Source of the DNA: Actinobaculum sp. oral taxon 183 str. F0552
Lineage (GTDB): Bacteria > Actinomycetota > Actinomycetes > Actinomycetales > Actinomycetaceae
Direction of reading: 5' to 3'
Assembly: GCF_000466165.1 (NCBI RefSeq)
Contig: NZ_KE951428.1
Span: 1 to 64,000 of the forward strand
Length of the DNA stretch: 64,000 nt
Part shown: one piece after another, positions 7,786 to 18,159 of the stretch
Numbering within the stretch: position 1 is the stretch's first letter
Layout: each line of letters starts with the position of its first letter
Notes under the pieces: model-generated
The model's database searches: none
What the model saw: only the letters and a program-made list of their open reading frames with translations
Told to the model about the DNA's origin: nothing
Made by a program: the position numbers and the translations under genes

Positions 7786-8898
7786 ATGGAAGTTTCCTCC
7801 CAACAGGTGCTCGCATGGCGGCTGCACAGGCAGTGCCTGGAACCGTTGACGGACGCAGGCCCTGTTGAGATCGTCGGACGGCTCTGCGGTGTGCAGGCGC
7901 AGGTGGCTTCCGCCGCTGAGACCGCTATCGCCTTACGGCAACGCAATCCGCGACCTGAAGGCGTCAAGCGCGCGTACGCCGACCGTTCGCTTGTCAAGAC
8001 TTGGGCGATGCGCGGAACGCTGCACGCGATGCGGTCTGCGGACGCAGCGGAGTACCTGTCGCTGCTGGCCGGCGCTCGTACGTGGACCAAGCCCGCCTGG
8101 TCACGGCACTTCGGCGCTACGCCAGAGGAGGTCGATCAACTGACGGAATTTGTCGCCGACCTCCTCGACGGTCAGGCGCTGTCTCGCGATGAGCTGGTGA
8201 GCGAACTGGTTCAGGACAAACGGTTCAAGGGGATGGAAGAACAACTGCGCTCCGGGTGGGGTGCTCTGCTTAAGCCGCTCGCATGGCAGGGTGCCTTGTG
8301 CTACGGCCCGAGCCGTTCTTCGAAGGTGACATTTACCAACCCTGCCGGCTTTCTAGAGAACTGGAACGGGCTGCCTGATCCCGCGGAGGCAGCACCGGCG
8401 GTCATCAAGCGATACCTCTCCGCTTACGGCCCAGCGACCCCTGAGACCTTTGACGCATGGCTTTCGCGCAACAGCAACAAAAAGTCAACGCTCAAGGACT
8501 GGTTCGCCAGCCTTGGCGAGCAAGTCGTCGAAGTGCGGGTGGAGGGCGAGGCACGATATCTGCTCGCCGAGCATGAGGACGAGCTCGCGGCCACCCAGCC
8601 CAGCCGCGCCACCTGCCTCCTAGGAGCGTTCGACCAGTTCGTCCTTGGCCCTGGGACTAAGGACACTCACATGCTGGCGAATGAGCATCGCTCGCGGGTG
8701 AGCAAGGCTGCGGGTTGGATCGCTCCCGTCCTGACCCAGGGAGGGCGGATCACCGGCGTCTGGGAAATGGATGACGGGGATCTTGTCGTCACCCCGTTTC
8801 CAGGCGAGCAGGCGCCGTCGTCCAAAGCGCTGGAGGATGCAGCTGCGCGGCTTGCAGCGGTGCATGGTTTGGTGAAGGTGACACCGCGGGTGGGATGA
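7786..8898 (+). CDS. Winged-helix DNA glycosylase of the AlkZ/YcaQ (HTH_42) family
   Basis: Predicted DNA repair glycosylase of 370 residues made of tandem winged-helix modules. The N-terminus matches the family, and GVQAQVASAAETA places Gln37 and Gln39 in the QxQ form of the catalytic motif described for Streptomyces AlkZ, which unhooks interstrand crosslinks; E. coli YcaQ has QxD. Further conserved elements are KTWAMRGTLHAM (about 68-79) and YGPATPETFDAWLS (about 212-225). The C-terminus ends in a PFPGEQ segment. It stands alone between IS110 debris and gdhA, and its codon use is less GC-extreme than its neighbours, which fits acquisition. No toxin biosynthesis genes are nearby, so a general housekeeping repair role is also possible. 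The start ATG follows GAGAGGGGACGACGTCG. Confidence 0.82.
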   Translation: MEVSSQQVLAWRLHRQCLEPLTDAGPVEIVGRLCGVQAQVASAAETAIALRQRNPRPEGVKRAYADRSLVKTWAMRGTLHAMRSADAAEYLSLLAGARTWTKPAWSRHFGATPEEVDQLTEFVADLLDGQALSRDELVSELVQDKRFKGMEEQLRSGWGALLKPLAWQGALCYGPSRSSKVTFTNPAGFLENWNGLPDPAEAAPAVIKRYLSAYGPATPETFDAWLSRNSNKKSTLKDWFASLGEQVVEVRVEGEARYLLAEHEDELAATQPSRATCLLGAFDQFVLGPGTKDTHMLANEHRSRVSKAAGWIAPVLTQGGRITGVWEMDDGDLVVTPFPGEQAPSSKALEDAAARLAAVHGLVKVTPRVG

Positions 8899-9153
8899 GC
8901 CCCCGCAGTGTCACCGCACCATTCCGCCTAGTTGGGACAAGCGCTTCCCCGGTGATTCTGCCGCCCGGTACAAGCCCATCAAGCCGACAAAACGTGGTCA
9001 AAGCAAGCGAAGGTAACGTCAGGCACGTCAAGGCCTCCCGGATGGACAGCGTCAGAACTTCCATCCTGGGAGACCTCGACCCCTACACCGGGAACGACGC
9101 GCCAGCCTCGACTACACCCCCAATTGCGAAGAGCCGCACATTGAATCAGACAA
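8899..9153. other. Spacer between AlkZ-like gene and gdhA with a possible coding remnant
   Basis: Two convergent genes end here. On the plus strand a frame ending in TAA near 9018 reads WDKRFPGDSAARYKPIKP followed by TKRGQSKRR, a basic tail that looks like the end of a real protein, perhaps a mobile-element protein. It has no start and I do not recognise it. No clear terminator hairpin was seen. Confidence 0.3.
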
Positions 9154-10500
<1,347 letters not shown>

Positions 10501-10639
10501 TTACTGTTTCGAGAAGAGAACACAAACCGAGTATAAGTGTGGGGCATGTTTCACCCGAAGGGAAGGGACTTCCGGAATGTGACACAGGCCGAACTCCCTC
10601 TCGTTTGCGTATGATTTTCACCAAAACACTCTAAAAGGC

Positions 10640-10686
10640 GCCGGCTTTCCGTCCGGGCGTCCGCTCGGCCCGGACGGAAAGCCGGC
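10640..10686 (-). terminator. Terminator of the ABC-2 export pair
   Basis: Perfect 18-bp stem, GCCGGCTTTCCGTCCGGG with its complement, around an 11-base loop. On the minus strand it is followed by GCCTTTTAG, giving a T-run, so it terminates transcripts coming from the permease gene ending at 10741. Confidence 0.88.
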
Positions 10687-10740
10687 CCCGTTCCGGCGTC
10701 TCAGTCTACGCCCCGTCCGCGGCGACGATTCGAACCGTCC

Positions 10741-11688
10741 TCACCGGCGACGCCTCAGGGCCATCAACACGCCCGAGAGGGTGAGGGCGCACCATACGCC
10801 GAGAAGCGCCCAGGAGCGGCCCGGAACGGTGAAGTCGCCCGACTCTAGACCCGCTCGGAGCACCTGCGCCATGGGCTCGAAGGGGAGCCACTCGTGTGCG
10901 CTCTGCACCCACTGGGGCAGGCGTTCGACGGGGAAGGCGATCGGCGCGAAAAGCATGACGATGAAGACGCAGATCTGGCCGACGAGCATGGACAGCTGGG
11001 CCGCGAGCAGCACAGCCGCCGCATACCCCACCGAGGCGGCGATGAGCGAGACGAGCAGCGCGCCCGGAACCAGCCACCACGTGGGCGACAGGCCGATGTC
11101 GAACCGGAGTGCGCCCACGATCGCGCCGACGACGAGGCCCGGCAGGGCGAGCAGCGCCCACACGACGAGGTCTCCCAGGAGGAACATCAGCCGCCCGATG
11201 GGCAGGGTGAGCATCCACCCGTAGCTCCCCTCGGTGCGGGAGGCCGCAACGAACTGCGAGGTCAGCGCGAATCCGAGAACGAGAACGGAGATGGAGGGCC
11301 CGGCCGTCACCAGGTACAGGCTCTCCTGGCGGTCGACGTCGCCCATGATGTAGCTGTACCCGTACACGACGGCGACGGCCATGAGAAGCTGTAGAGCGAT
11401 GAAGACGGGCGCCGCGATGGCCTGGCGGCGGAGTTGCCACTGCACCATCAGGCCGAGCTGCCTGAGCGGCCCCACGGAGGCCTGCGCCGCGCGCGCTCCG
11501 CCCGCACCGCGGACCAGTGCCCCGGTCCCGCGCGGTTCCTCTCCGGCCTGCGGCGCACCCCCGGCCGGTGTGGCGTCTTCCGCCGGCGCCTCGTCCGCCG
11601 CGGGCGTTCCCATCGTCGCATTCATGCCAGTCCCTCTCCGCTCGTCGTTCGCGTGGCTCGTGTTCTTTCCGCCTGTCATGCCGTTCAT
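10741..11688 (-). CDS. ABC-2 type permease
   Basis: 315-residue integral membrane subunit of an exporter. A hydrophilic Ala/Gly/Glu-rich N-terminal tail of about 85 residues precedes roughly six membrane helices, starting near APVFIALQLLMAVAVVYG and ending in a short basic RRRR tail. The long open frame reaches 12237, but the ATG at 11688 overlaps the stop of the ATPase gene as ATGA, so the two are translationally coupled. The substrate is unknown. The N-terminal tail is longer than usual for ABC-2 permeases; starts at later Met codons in this tail are possible. Confidence 0.82.
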   Translation of the reverse strand: MNGMTGGKNTSHANDERRGTGMNATMGTPAADEAPAEDATPAGGAPQAGEEPRGTGALVRGAGGARAAQASVGPLRQLGLMVQWQLRRQAIAAPVFIALQLLMAVAVVYGYSYIMGDVDRQESLYLVTAGPSISVLVLGFALTSQFVAASRTEGSYGWMLTLPIGRLMFLLGDLVVWALLALPGLVVGAIVGALRFDIGLSPTWWLVPGALLVSLIAASVGYAAAVLLAAQLSMLVGQICVFIVMLFAPIAFPVERLPQWVQSAHEWLPFEPMAQVLRAGLESGDFTVPGRSWALLGVWCALTLSGVLMALRRRR

Positions 11689-12629
11689 GCCGCCCTCGTC
11701 TCGTCCGCCTCGGTGGTCAGGGCCACGTAGACCTCTTCGAGAGAGACGGGCCCGAGTTCGTAGCGCACAATCTGCCCGGCGGCGCGGGCGTGGGTGGCCC
11801 ACTCCGCCGCCTCCACACCGCCGCCCTCCGGCACGCTGACGGACCAGTGCGCGGCGTCGTGTCTGTGCACGCCCCATCCGTCGGGGAATGCGGGGACGGC
11901 CCCTCGGGCGACGTCGACGTCCAGGCGGAACCCTCCCCCGAACTCGGAGACGACGGAGGCGGTCGTGCCCTTGGTGAGGATCTTCCCGTGATCGAGGAGC
12001 ACGAGGCTGTCGACGGCCCGTTCGGCTTCGCGCACGTTGTGGGTGACCAACAGGACGGCTGCGCCGTCGTCGGCGACCCTGCGGACCTCGTCCCACAGCA
12101 GCTGTCTGCGCACGGGGTCGACGTCGTTGGTCGGCTCGTCCAGGACCACCAGGGCTCCCGGACGGGCGACCGCCATCGCGAAGGCCGACAGGCGGGCCAC
12201 CCCGCCCGACACCTTCTCGGCGGGCCTGTCGGCCCACTCCCCCATGTCGAGCGCGTCGATCAGACCCTTCGCGCGCTGGCGCATCGCCGAGCGCCTGCCG
12301 CCGCGGATTCTGCCGACGAGCTCGACGGCCTTTCGCGGGCTGATGCCCGTGATGGGCACGTTCTCCTGGGCCTGGACGCTCACGAGCCGTCTCGCGGCAG
12401 CGGGGTCGGCGACGACGTCCACGCCGTCGACCGCGATCCTGCCCGAGTACGGCCGGTACAGGCCGACGATCTGGTTGACGAGGGTGGTCTTGCCCGCCCC
12501 GTTGTGGCCGAGGAGTCCGACCACCTCCCCTGCGTTCACGGACATGGTGATCCCGTCATTGGCCCAGACGAGGCGCCGCCCCGATCCGAAGCGTTTGTGC
12601 AGGTCCTCGACGAGGAGTGTCTGTGACAT
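11685..12629 (-). CDS. ABC transporter ATP-binding protein
   Basis: 314-residue ATPase partnering the ABC-2 permease encoded directly after it. Walker A GHNGAGKTT, a deviating signature KVSGGVARLS (LSGGQ is usual), Walker B VVLDEPTNDVD and the H-loop LVTHNV are all in order. About 90 residues after the ATPase core form a C-terminal domain typical of antibiotic or lipid export ATPases. The open frame runs to 12758, but the ATG at 12629 follows AAAGGAGACGCG and begins MSQTLLVEDLHKRFG, so I chose it. A dense palindrome lies 26 bases upstream. Confidence 0.87.
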   Translation of the reverse strand: MSQTLLVEDLHKRFGSGRRLVWANDGITMSVNAGEVVGLLGHNGAGKTTLVNQIVGLYRPYSGRIAVDGVDVVADPAAARRLVSVQAQENVPITGISPRKAVELVGRIRGGRRSAMRQRAKGLIDALDMGEWADRPAEKVSGGVARLSAFAMAVARPGALVVLDEPTNDVDPVRRQLLWDEVRRVADDGAAVLLVTHNVREAERAVDSLVLLDHGKILTKGTTASVVSEFGGGFRLDVDVARGAVPAFPDGWGVHRHDAAHWSVSVPEGGGVEAAEWATHARAAGQIVRYELGPVSLEEVYVALTTEADETRAA

Positions 12630-12654
12630 CGCGTCTCCTTTCAACGTTCCGTTC

Positions 12655-12687
12655 ATACTGCATGGTACATACCATACGGTACAGTAT
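12655..12687. promoter_or_regulatory. Compound palindromic operator/promoter of the ABC-2 export pair
   Basis: Outer arms ATACTG (12655-12660) and CAGTAT (12682-12687) enclose a second palindrome ATGGTA-CA-TACCAT (12662-12675), and the GGTAC element occurs twice, 14 bp apart. The segment is AT-rich in a GC-rich background and lies 26 bp before the ATPase start, as expected for an operator over the -10 region. The regulator is not adjacent. Confidence 0.6.
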
Positions 12688-12848
12688 TCAAAATCGACGC
12701 GGCCTCCTTCCCCCGAATTCGCGTGTGATGAAGGCCCCCGTCCGGCTGCGGGGCGCACAGCTGGAGCGGCCGGACTCGCTAGAACGGCCGGGAGTCCACC
12801 CTTGCTCCGGTCGCGGCGGCCCGCAGGGGATCGCCGGTCCGGCTCGCC

Positions 12849-13607
12849 TCACACCCCCCTGCGCGACAGGAGCGCCGAGACCGCCTCCGTGCGCTCGGCG
12901 GAACGGGCCGCCTCGTAGCGCCCCAGTGTGACGTCCTCAACGACCCGACCGTCGACGAGCAGCACCACGCGATCCGCCCGGACGGCCACCGCCGGGTCGT
13001 GGGTCACGAGGACCACCGTCGTCCCCCGGGAGCGGACCCGGTCGAGGATGTCGAGTATCTGGGCCGCGGCGGCCGAGTTGAGGGCGCCCGTGGGTTCGTC
13101 GCCGATCAGGATCTCCGGTTCGTTGATGAGCGCGCGGCATATGCCGGCTCGCTGGAGCTGGCCTCCCGAGACCTGAGTGACGTCGCTCTTCGCCAGGTCC
13201 GCTATCCCCATGTCGTCCATGAGCGCCCGGCCCCGCGCGACGATCTCGGCCCGGGGTTCGTCGCCGGCGAGGAAACCGGGTAGGACGACGTTGTCGAGCA
13301 GGCTGAGGGTTCGCATGAGGTGAGGGCTCTGGAAGACGAAACCGAGCCGCCGCAGACGCAGGGCTGCGAGATCCTTCTCCGTCATCGCCGAGATGTCGTG
13401 GCCGGATACGCTCACGCTTCCGCTGGTGGGCCTGTCCATGCCGGAGAGGATGTTGAGAAGGGTGGTCTTGCCGGAGCCCGAAGGCCCCATGACCGCGACG
13501 AACTGCCCGGCCTCCACGGCCAGGTCGACGCCGCGCAACACCCGGTTCCCGACTCCGGTCCGGCCGGAGTAGTCCTTGGTCACGGCTGTGGCTTGCAGTA
13601 TTGACAT
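12849..13607 (-). CDS. ABC transporter ATPase of the MacB/LolD type
   Basis: 252-residue ATPase for the FtsX-like permease encoded just upstream. Walker A GPSGSGKTT, signature VSGGQLQRAG, Walker B ILIGDEPTGAL and H-loop LVTHDP are intact. The start ATG at 13607 follows GAGGAGACAGCA. A gap of 134 bp separates it from the permease gene stop; both belong to the minus-strand run that begins with a TetR gene at 18092. Such MacB-like pairs in actinobacteria export peptides, lipids or drugs; which one is unknown here. Confidence 0.88.
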   Translation of the reverse strand: MSILQATAVTKDYSGRTGVGNRVLRGVDLAVEAGQFVAVMGPSGSGKTTLLNILSGMDRPTSGSVSVSGHDISAMTEKDLAALRLRRLGFVFQSPHLMRTLSLLDNVVLPGFLAGDEPRAEIVARGRALMDDMGIADLAKSDVTQVSGGQLQRAGICRALINEPEILIGDEPTGALNSAAAAQILDILDRVRSRGTTVVLVTHDPAVAVRADRVVLLVDGRVVEDVTLGRYEAARSAERTEAVSALLSRRGV

Positions 13608-13741
13608 TGCTGTCTCCTCGCTGAGTTGTCGATGCTTGTCGCCGGCGTGCCGGCGTTCGGAACGGGGCGCGGAGCCGGCCGGTTCCTCTCCCGCGCCCCG
13701 ATTTCCGAGGTTGACGGGGTCTCGGCCCGGTGCGTCGGCGC

Positions 13742-16096
13742 TCATTCGCGGTCCAGAACCGTCGTCATGCGTACGCGGCGCATGGCCAGCAGCACGGCGG
13801 CGACCACGGCCAGGGCCAGAGCCCCCGGCAGGACGAGCCGGACGAGCCACGGGTTCGTCATGAAAGCTATGTCCGGCGCACCCATGTATCCGAGCACTCC
13901 GCCCACGGCGGCCTCGCCGAGGGTCTCGACGACCGTCGTGCCCAGAACCACTCCGGCCAGCAGCACGGCGCAGAAGCGGACGAGGTACTGGACGCGCAGG
14001 CGCCGGGTGCTCATGCCGATTCCCCGCTGGATGCCGATCTGCGAAGATTCCCGGGCCACGACCAGCACGGCGAAGAGCGCGGCGACGAGGAAGGCCAGGG
14101 CGATCGCCACCGCCGCGGAGAAGACCGCCACCGACCGCATCTGCGACAGCGTCGCGCCGAGCGTCTGGGAGATGTACTCGCTGACCTGGGCCACGGAGGC
14201 CCCGGGAAGCCGCTGCCTGAGGGACTGCGCAGTCGCCTTCGCGTCGGCTCCGCCGGCGACGTCGGCGTAGACGACTCGCCTGAGCGGCGTCGAGGCGTCG
14301 CCGGCGACGGCGGCCTCCGTGGTCTTGGCGGTCTTCCCTCCGTTGGTGATGTCCTGATAGAGGCCCACCACTCGCAGGCTCACGGTCCTCTCCGCCGCGG
14401 CGGGCCGCCCAGGCCCGCCGGGAGAGGCGGGCAGTCGCACGTCGACGACGTCGCCGAGTCCGACCTTCGCTTCGTCGGCCTGGTTGCTCGACAGCGCGAT
14501 CTCCTTCGCAGTCGCGGGAGCGCGGCCGCGCAGGTACCTCCCCGAAAAGGCGCTCTGATCGCCGCTCTCCACCAGGGCGGAGCCCCATGCGCCTCCCGGT
14601 TTCCTCATGTCGTAGCGATGGTCGGTCATCTGCACGGCGCGGCCGACGCCTGCCTCCGCCGCGACCTTGGAGTAGGCCGTGTCCAAGTCGGCCGAACCCG
14701 CCGGCACGTCGATGCGCAGGTCGGCCCGGCCTATGCCCATGTAGGAGGCGAATCCGGGGTCGCCCATCGTCGTGACGACGTTGGCGGGGAGGATGAGCAC
14801 GATCGTGCACACCGTCAGGACGGCCAGGAGAAGGGCGTTCGCGGGCCGAAACGCCTCTCTCAGCCCCAACCAGACGTCGACGGGAAGCCGTCTGCTCGAC
14901 GCCAGCGACAGGCGGTGGCGCCGCCGGCGGACTCTCCCGCTGACGCCGGTGCGCAAGGCCTGGACGGCCGAAAGCCTGTCGATGCGCCTGAGCAGGATCC
15001 AGCAGAAGCCGACCATCGAGGCCGCGAGCGCCACGGCGGCCGCGATGGAGCACAGAATCGGCCACGCGCCGGCGCTGGACTTGCCGAGGTAGAGGAGGAC
15101 GGCGTCGCTCAATTGCGCCGCCATGGGGATGGACAGGAGGTAGCCGACGAGGGCCCCTCCGGCCGTCAAAGCGGAGTATTTGGCGAGGTAGAGCCGTTTG
15201 ACGCCCCGGGGCGGCGCCCCTATCGCTTTGAGGACGCTGATCTGCGCCAGATCCTCCTCCATCGCCGCCAGGAAGGCGTAGCGCAGGACGAGCGCGGCGA
15301 CGACGGCCAGTAGGATCGCCACGAGCAGGGCCACAGCGGCCACGGGGACGGTCGTCAGGCCGTTCATCAGCTTGAATATCGACGTGTCGACGGTGATCCC
15401 TTGGCTCGACAGCCCGCTGGACTCGAAGGCCTTGACGAACGCCGAGGCCTCGACGCCGTCGGCGAGCCGGAATTCCACGATGTACTCGGGCTTCAGCCGC
15501 TTGTCGAATTCGGCGAAGTCGCTGGGGTGGACGACGAGGCGCTTGGATGTGACCATCGAGGGGTTCATCTGCGGGTCGCGGACGAAGTCGACCACCTTGA
15601 GCTCGCGAACCCACGAGCCGCTCCTGACCCGCACCGTGTCTCCGACGGCGGCGGCGCCCTGCGCCTTGTAGTGAACTGGGAGGGCGATCTCGCCGGGGCC
15701 GGGGTTCGCGGGCTTCCCGTCTTGGCCCAGCAGGAGGTCGAAGCGCTTGGGCGCGGTGACGAATGCGGGTTCGAGGACGGAGTCCGCCTGGCTCTTGCCG
15801 GCTATCGTCAGTTGCTGCACGGGTACCGGCAGCGTCCGCATGAGGTGGTAGTCGGCGACGTCGGACCGGCGGTCGACCCACGCCCTCAGGGCGTTCGCGT
15901 CGGGCGTCCCGGTGTGCATGTGCGCGACATCGGGGGGCACGGCGCGTTTCCACAGCGCGTTGACGGCCGAGCCGGCGCGGATGCCGAGGGTGGTGCTCAT
16001 GGCGGCCAGCGCCACCGCCAAGGCGATGAGGACCGTCAGGGCTGCGGACTGGGCGACGCCGCGGCGCAGGTCTGCGCGGAGCATGCGTATCAGCAC
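13742..16096 (-). CDS. FtsX-like ABC permease
   Basis: 784-residue permease with two FtsX-type modules: an N-terminal helix (SAALTVLIALAVALAAMSTT), a large extracellular domain, about three helices at roughly 235-370, a second extracellular domain, then three C-terminal helices. The GTG at 16096 is preceded by AAGGAGG with seven-base spacing, which decides the start over the ATG at 16084. The GTG overlaps the MFS stop by seven bases, so the genes are coupled. Its partner ATPase follows downstream. The substrate is unknown. Confidence 0.87.
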   Translation of the reverse strand: MLIRMLRADLRRGVAQSAALTVLIALAVALAAMSTTLGIRAGSAVNALWKRAVPPDVAHMHTGTPDANALRAWVDRRSDVADYHLMRTLPVPVQQLTIAGKSQADSVLEPAFVTAPKRFDLLLGQDGKPANPGPGEIALPVHYKAQGAAAVGDTVRVRSGSWVRELKVVDFVRDPQMNPSMVTSKRLVVHPSDFAEFDKRLKPEYIVEFRLADGVEASAFVKAFESSGLSSQGITVDTSIFKLMNGLTTVPVAAVALLVAILLAVVAALVLRYAFLAAMEEDLAQISVLKAIGAPPRGVKRLYLAKYSALTAGGALVGYLLSIPMAAQLSDAVLLYLGKSSAGAWPILCSIAAAVALAASMVGFCWILLRRIDRLSAVQALRTGVSGRVRRRRHRLSLASSRRLPVDVWLGLREAFRPANALLLAVLTVCTIVLILPANVVTTMGDPGFASYMGIGRADLRIDVPAGSADLDTAYSKVAAEAGVGRAVQMTDHRYDMRKPGGAWGSALVESGDQSAFSGRYLRGRAPATAKEIALSSNQADEAKVGLGDVVDVRLPASPGGPGRPAAAERTVSLRVVGLYQDITNGGKTAKTTEAAVAGDASTPLRRVVYADVAGGADAKATAQSLRQRLPGASVAQVSEYISQTLGATLSQMRSVAVFSAAVAIALAFLVAALFAVLVVARESSQIGIQRGIGMSTRRLRVQYLVRFCAVLLAGVVLGTTVVETLGEAAVGGVLGYMGAPDIAFMTNPWLVRLVLPGALALAVVAAVLLAMRRVRMTTVLDRE

Positions 16097-17475
16097 GATG
16101 CGGCCTCCTTGCCGTCCGTCGCGTCGGCCTTCTCCGGCATTCGCCTCGCTCCACTCCCCGCGGTCGAGGCTCCCGCGCCCGTGGTCGGCGCCGCCTCCGG
16201 CCGGGCCGGCGGTCTGCCCGGACGAGCGGTCGATGCGAGCGCTCTCCTGCCGGAGATCGTCACGCAGGCCAGGACGAAGGCCAGTGCGCCGACGCATGCC
16301 ACGAGCAGGGCGGTCCCCCGGCCCGGCCCGGTGCCGAGAGCTTTCCCGACGGTCGCCGCGAGTCCGCCGCCGGGCCGCAGGAGCGGCTCGAAGACGCGAT
16401 CGGCCAGGGGGCCGGCGACGATGTAGGCGGCGATGTAGCCGAACTGGGAGACCATGCCGATCGCCCCCCACGCGCGCGCCTGGCGCTCGTTCGGGATGGC
16501 CATGCGCACGATCACCTCGGCTCCTGCGTTGCACAGCGCCAGCGCGGCGAAGAAGGCGAATCCGGTGGCGGCGGCCCACCACGCCGCGGGCCGCAGGGGC
16601 AGGAGGATCATGGAGACGGCCGCGGTCAGCAGCCCGGCGCACAGCAGAGTCGTCGGACGGGCGCCGGACATGAGGCCGACGAGGCCCGCCCCCGCCAGCA
16701 TTCCGACGGCCATGACCGTCTCCACCGTCCCCATCGTCGACGTGGGCACGTGCGGGAGGAGGATCGGCTTGACGAGGGTCTGCACGAATCCGATCGCGAA
16801 GGTCAGGCAGGTCATGAGGGCCACGAGGCGGCGGACCGCGGAACGCGAGGCCACTGCGCGCCAGCCCGCGGCCAGCTGGGCGAGGAAGCCGCTCTCCTCC
16901 GCCAGGCCGCGCTGATGCCCGACGGCCTTGTGGACGGCCGCGGAGCAGGCGACCGTGACCACGCACGTGCTCGCGTCCAGGAGGAGGATGGCCCGCAGCC
17001 CGACGGCCGGCAGGAGCATCCCCGCCAGGAACGGCGAGAGCAGGTACCTCGCGGAGGAGGCGATCTGAAGCATGCTGGAGGCGCGGACGTACTCGTCGGG
17101 GCCGACGAGGTCGCTGACGCTGGCGCGCAGTGCGGGCTCGGTCAGGGCCGCGAAGCAGGAGGAGGCCGCGATCCCGCCGCAGACGAGCCCGATGCCGGGT
17201 CGCTCGGACGAAACGGCCGCCATGACGATGAGGAGCCCTCCGATCGATCCGCCGTCGCCGATCGCCATCATGACTCGCCGATCGAAGCGGTCGGCCAGGA
17301 CCCCGGCGACCGGGGCGAGCAGCACGATCGGGGCGAAGGCGGACAGCTGCACGAGCACGACGGAGGACGCGGTGCCGTATGCGTCGAACATGAAGATCGC
17401 CAAGGCGAAAGCGCTCAGCCCCGTTCCCACCGAGTTGACGAGGGCGCCGCAGAAGAGAATCGAAAACCGCTTCAT
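16090..17475 (-). CDS. MFS transporter (DHA-type efflux family)
   Basis: 461-residue major facilitator with about twelve helices. The motif-A-like loop GVLADRFDRRVMMAIGD lies between helices 2 and 3, and a long Ala/Pro/Gly-rich cytoplasmic tail of some 55 residues ends the protein. The ATG at 17475 overlaps the TetR stop as ATGA. Genes placed like this, directly after a TetR regulator, are usually drug or metabolite exporters under its control. The downstream neighbour is the FtsX-like permease, giving an unusual MFS plus ABC combination in one transcript. Confidence 0.88.
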   Translation of the reverse strand: MKRFSILFCGALVNSVGTGLSAFALAIFMFDAYGTASSVVLVQLSAFAPIVLLAPVAGVLADRFDRRVMMAIGDGGSIGGLLIVMAAVSSERPGIGLVCGGIAASSCFAALTEPALRASVSDLVGPDEYVRASSMLQIASSARYLLSPFLAGMLLPAVGLRAILLLDASTCVVTVACSAAVHKAVGHQRGLAEESGFLAQLAAGWRAVASRSAVRRLVALMTCLTFAIGFVQTLVKPILLPHVPTSTMGTVETVMAVGMLAGAGLVGLMSGARPTTLLCAGLLTAAVSMILLPLRPAAWWAAATGFAFFAALALCNAGAEVIVRMAIPNERQARAWGAIGMVSQFGYIAAYIVAGPLADRVFEPLLRPGGGLAATVGKALGTGPGRGTALLVACVGALAFVLACVTISGRRALASTARPGRPPARPEAAPTTGAGASTAGSGARRMPEKADATDGKEAASC

Positions 17476-18092
17476 GCCCACCGCCCCGCGATCGACCCCA
17501 GCGTTCCCTCGGGGCAGCCCAGGAGCCTCTCCGCCGCTCGAACTACGCCGAGCGTGCGCCGCTGCATGTCGGCTGCGTCGCCGGGGATGATGCCCTCGTC
17601 GAGCAGCAGCCCGCCGGACGTGAGGAGGATTTCGACCGTCTCGCGCGGCTGGTCGGTGGTGAAGGCCCCCTCCTCGACGCCTTCGGCGACGATCTCCGCG
17701 AGAATCGGCGTGAGGCGCCGAACCGTCTCGACGATGGACATGAGATGGAATTCCGCGTTGCCGGGGGCGTGGAACTCGCCGACCAGCTCGGCGTCCTGCC
17801 CGTCGACTCGCGTGGCGGCGAGGACCGCGAAGAACTTCTCCACTGCCGGGCCGTCGCCTTCGGCGATGGCCTTCGCCTGGTCGGCCATCCGGTTGACCGT
17901 GCGCAGGATGAGGCCCCGGAGAACTTCGTCCTTGCCCGCGAAATGGTAGTACAGGGTCCCTTTGGCGATGCCGACGGCCGCGAGGACGTCCTCCACCGTC
18001 GTCGCCTGGAATCCCTTGGTTGTGAACAGGTGCTGGGCCGCGTCGAGGATCTCGTCCTTGCGCCGCTCGGCGGGTTTGCTCGTGCGTGGCAT
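17472..18092 (-). CDS. TetR/AcrR family repressor of the export operon
   Basis: 206-residue regulator. The N-terminal helix-turn-helix is clear: RRKDEILDAAQHLFTTKGF then VEDVLAAVGIAKGTLYYHF. The C-terminal two thirds form the ligand-binding domain, class unknown. The start ATG at 18092 follows GGAAGGGAGAAGCGG; an upstream open frame to 18404 has no family similarity. It is the first gene of a run whose ends overlap (TetR-MFS-permease) followed by the ATPase. A perfect palindrome between -35-like and -10-like elements just upstream is the likely autoregulatory operator. Confidence 0.9.
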   Translation of the reverse strand: MPRTSKPAERRKDEILDAAQHLFTTKGFQATTVEDVLAAVGIAKGTLYYHFAGKDEVLRGLILRTVNRMADQAKAIAEGDGPAVEKFFAVLAATRVDGQDAELVGEFHAPGNAEFHLMSIVETVRRLTPILAEIVAEGVEEGAFTTDQPRETVEILLTSGGLLLDEGIIPGDAADMQRRTLGVVRAAERLLGCPEGTLGSIAGRWA

Positions 18093-18159
18093 CCGCTTCT
18101 CCCTTCCGGCTGGATCTGCATTCCCGGTCGTCCGGCACTCAGTCGCCCTACACTTACCG

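Noticed and set aside
12849-16154. 1101-codon minus-strand frame ending in the MacB-like ATPase
   Set aside because: Only the last 252 codons are real; upstream residues are Arg-rich translation of the permease gene in a wrong frame.
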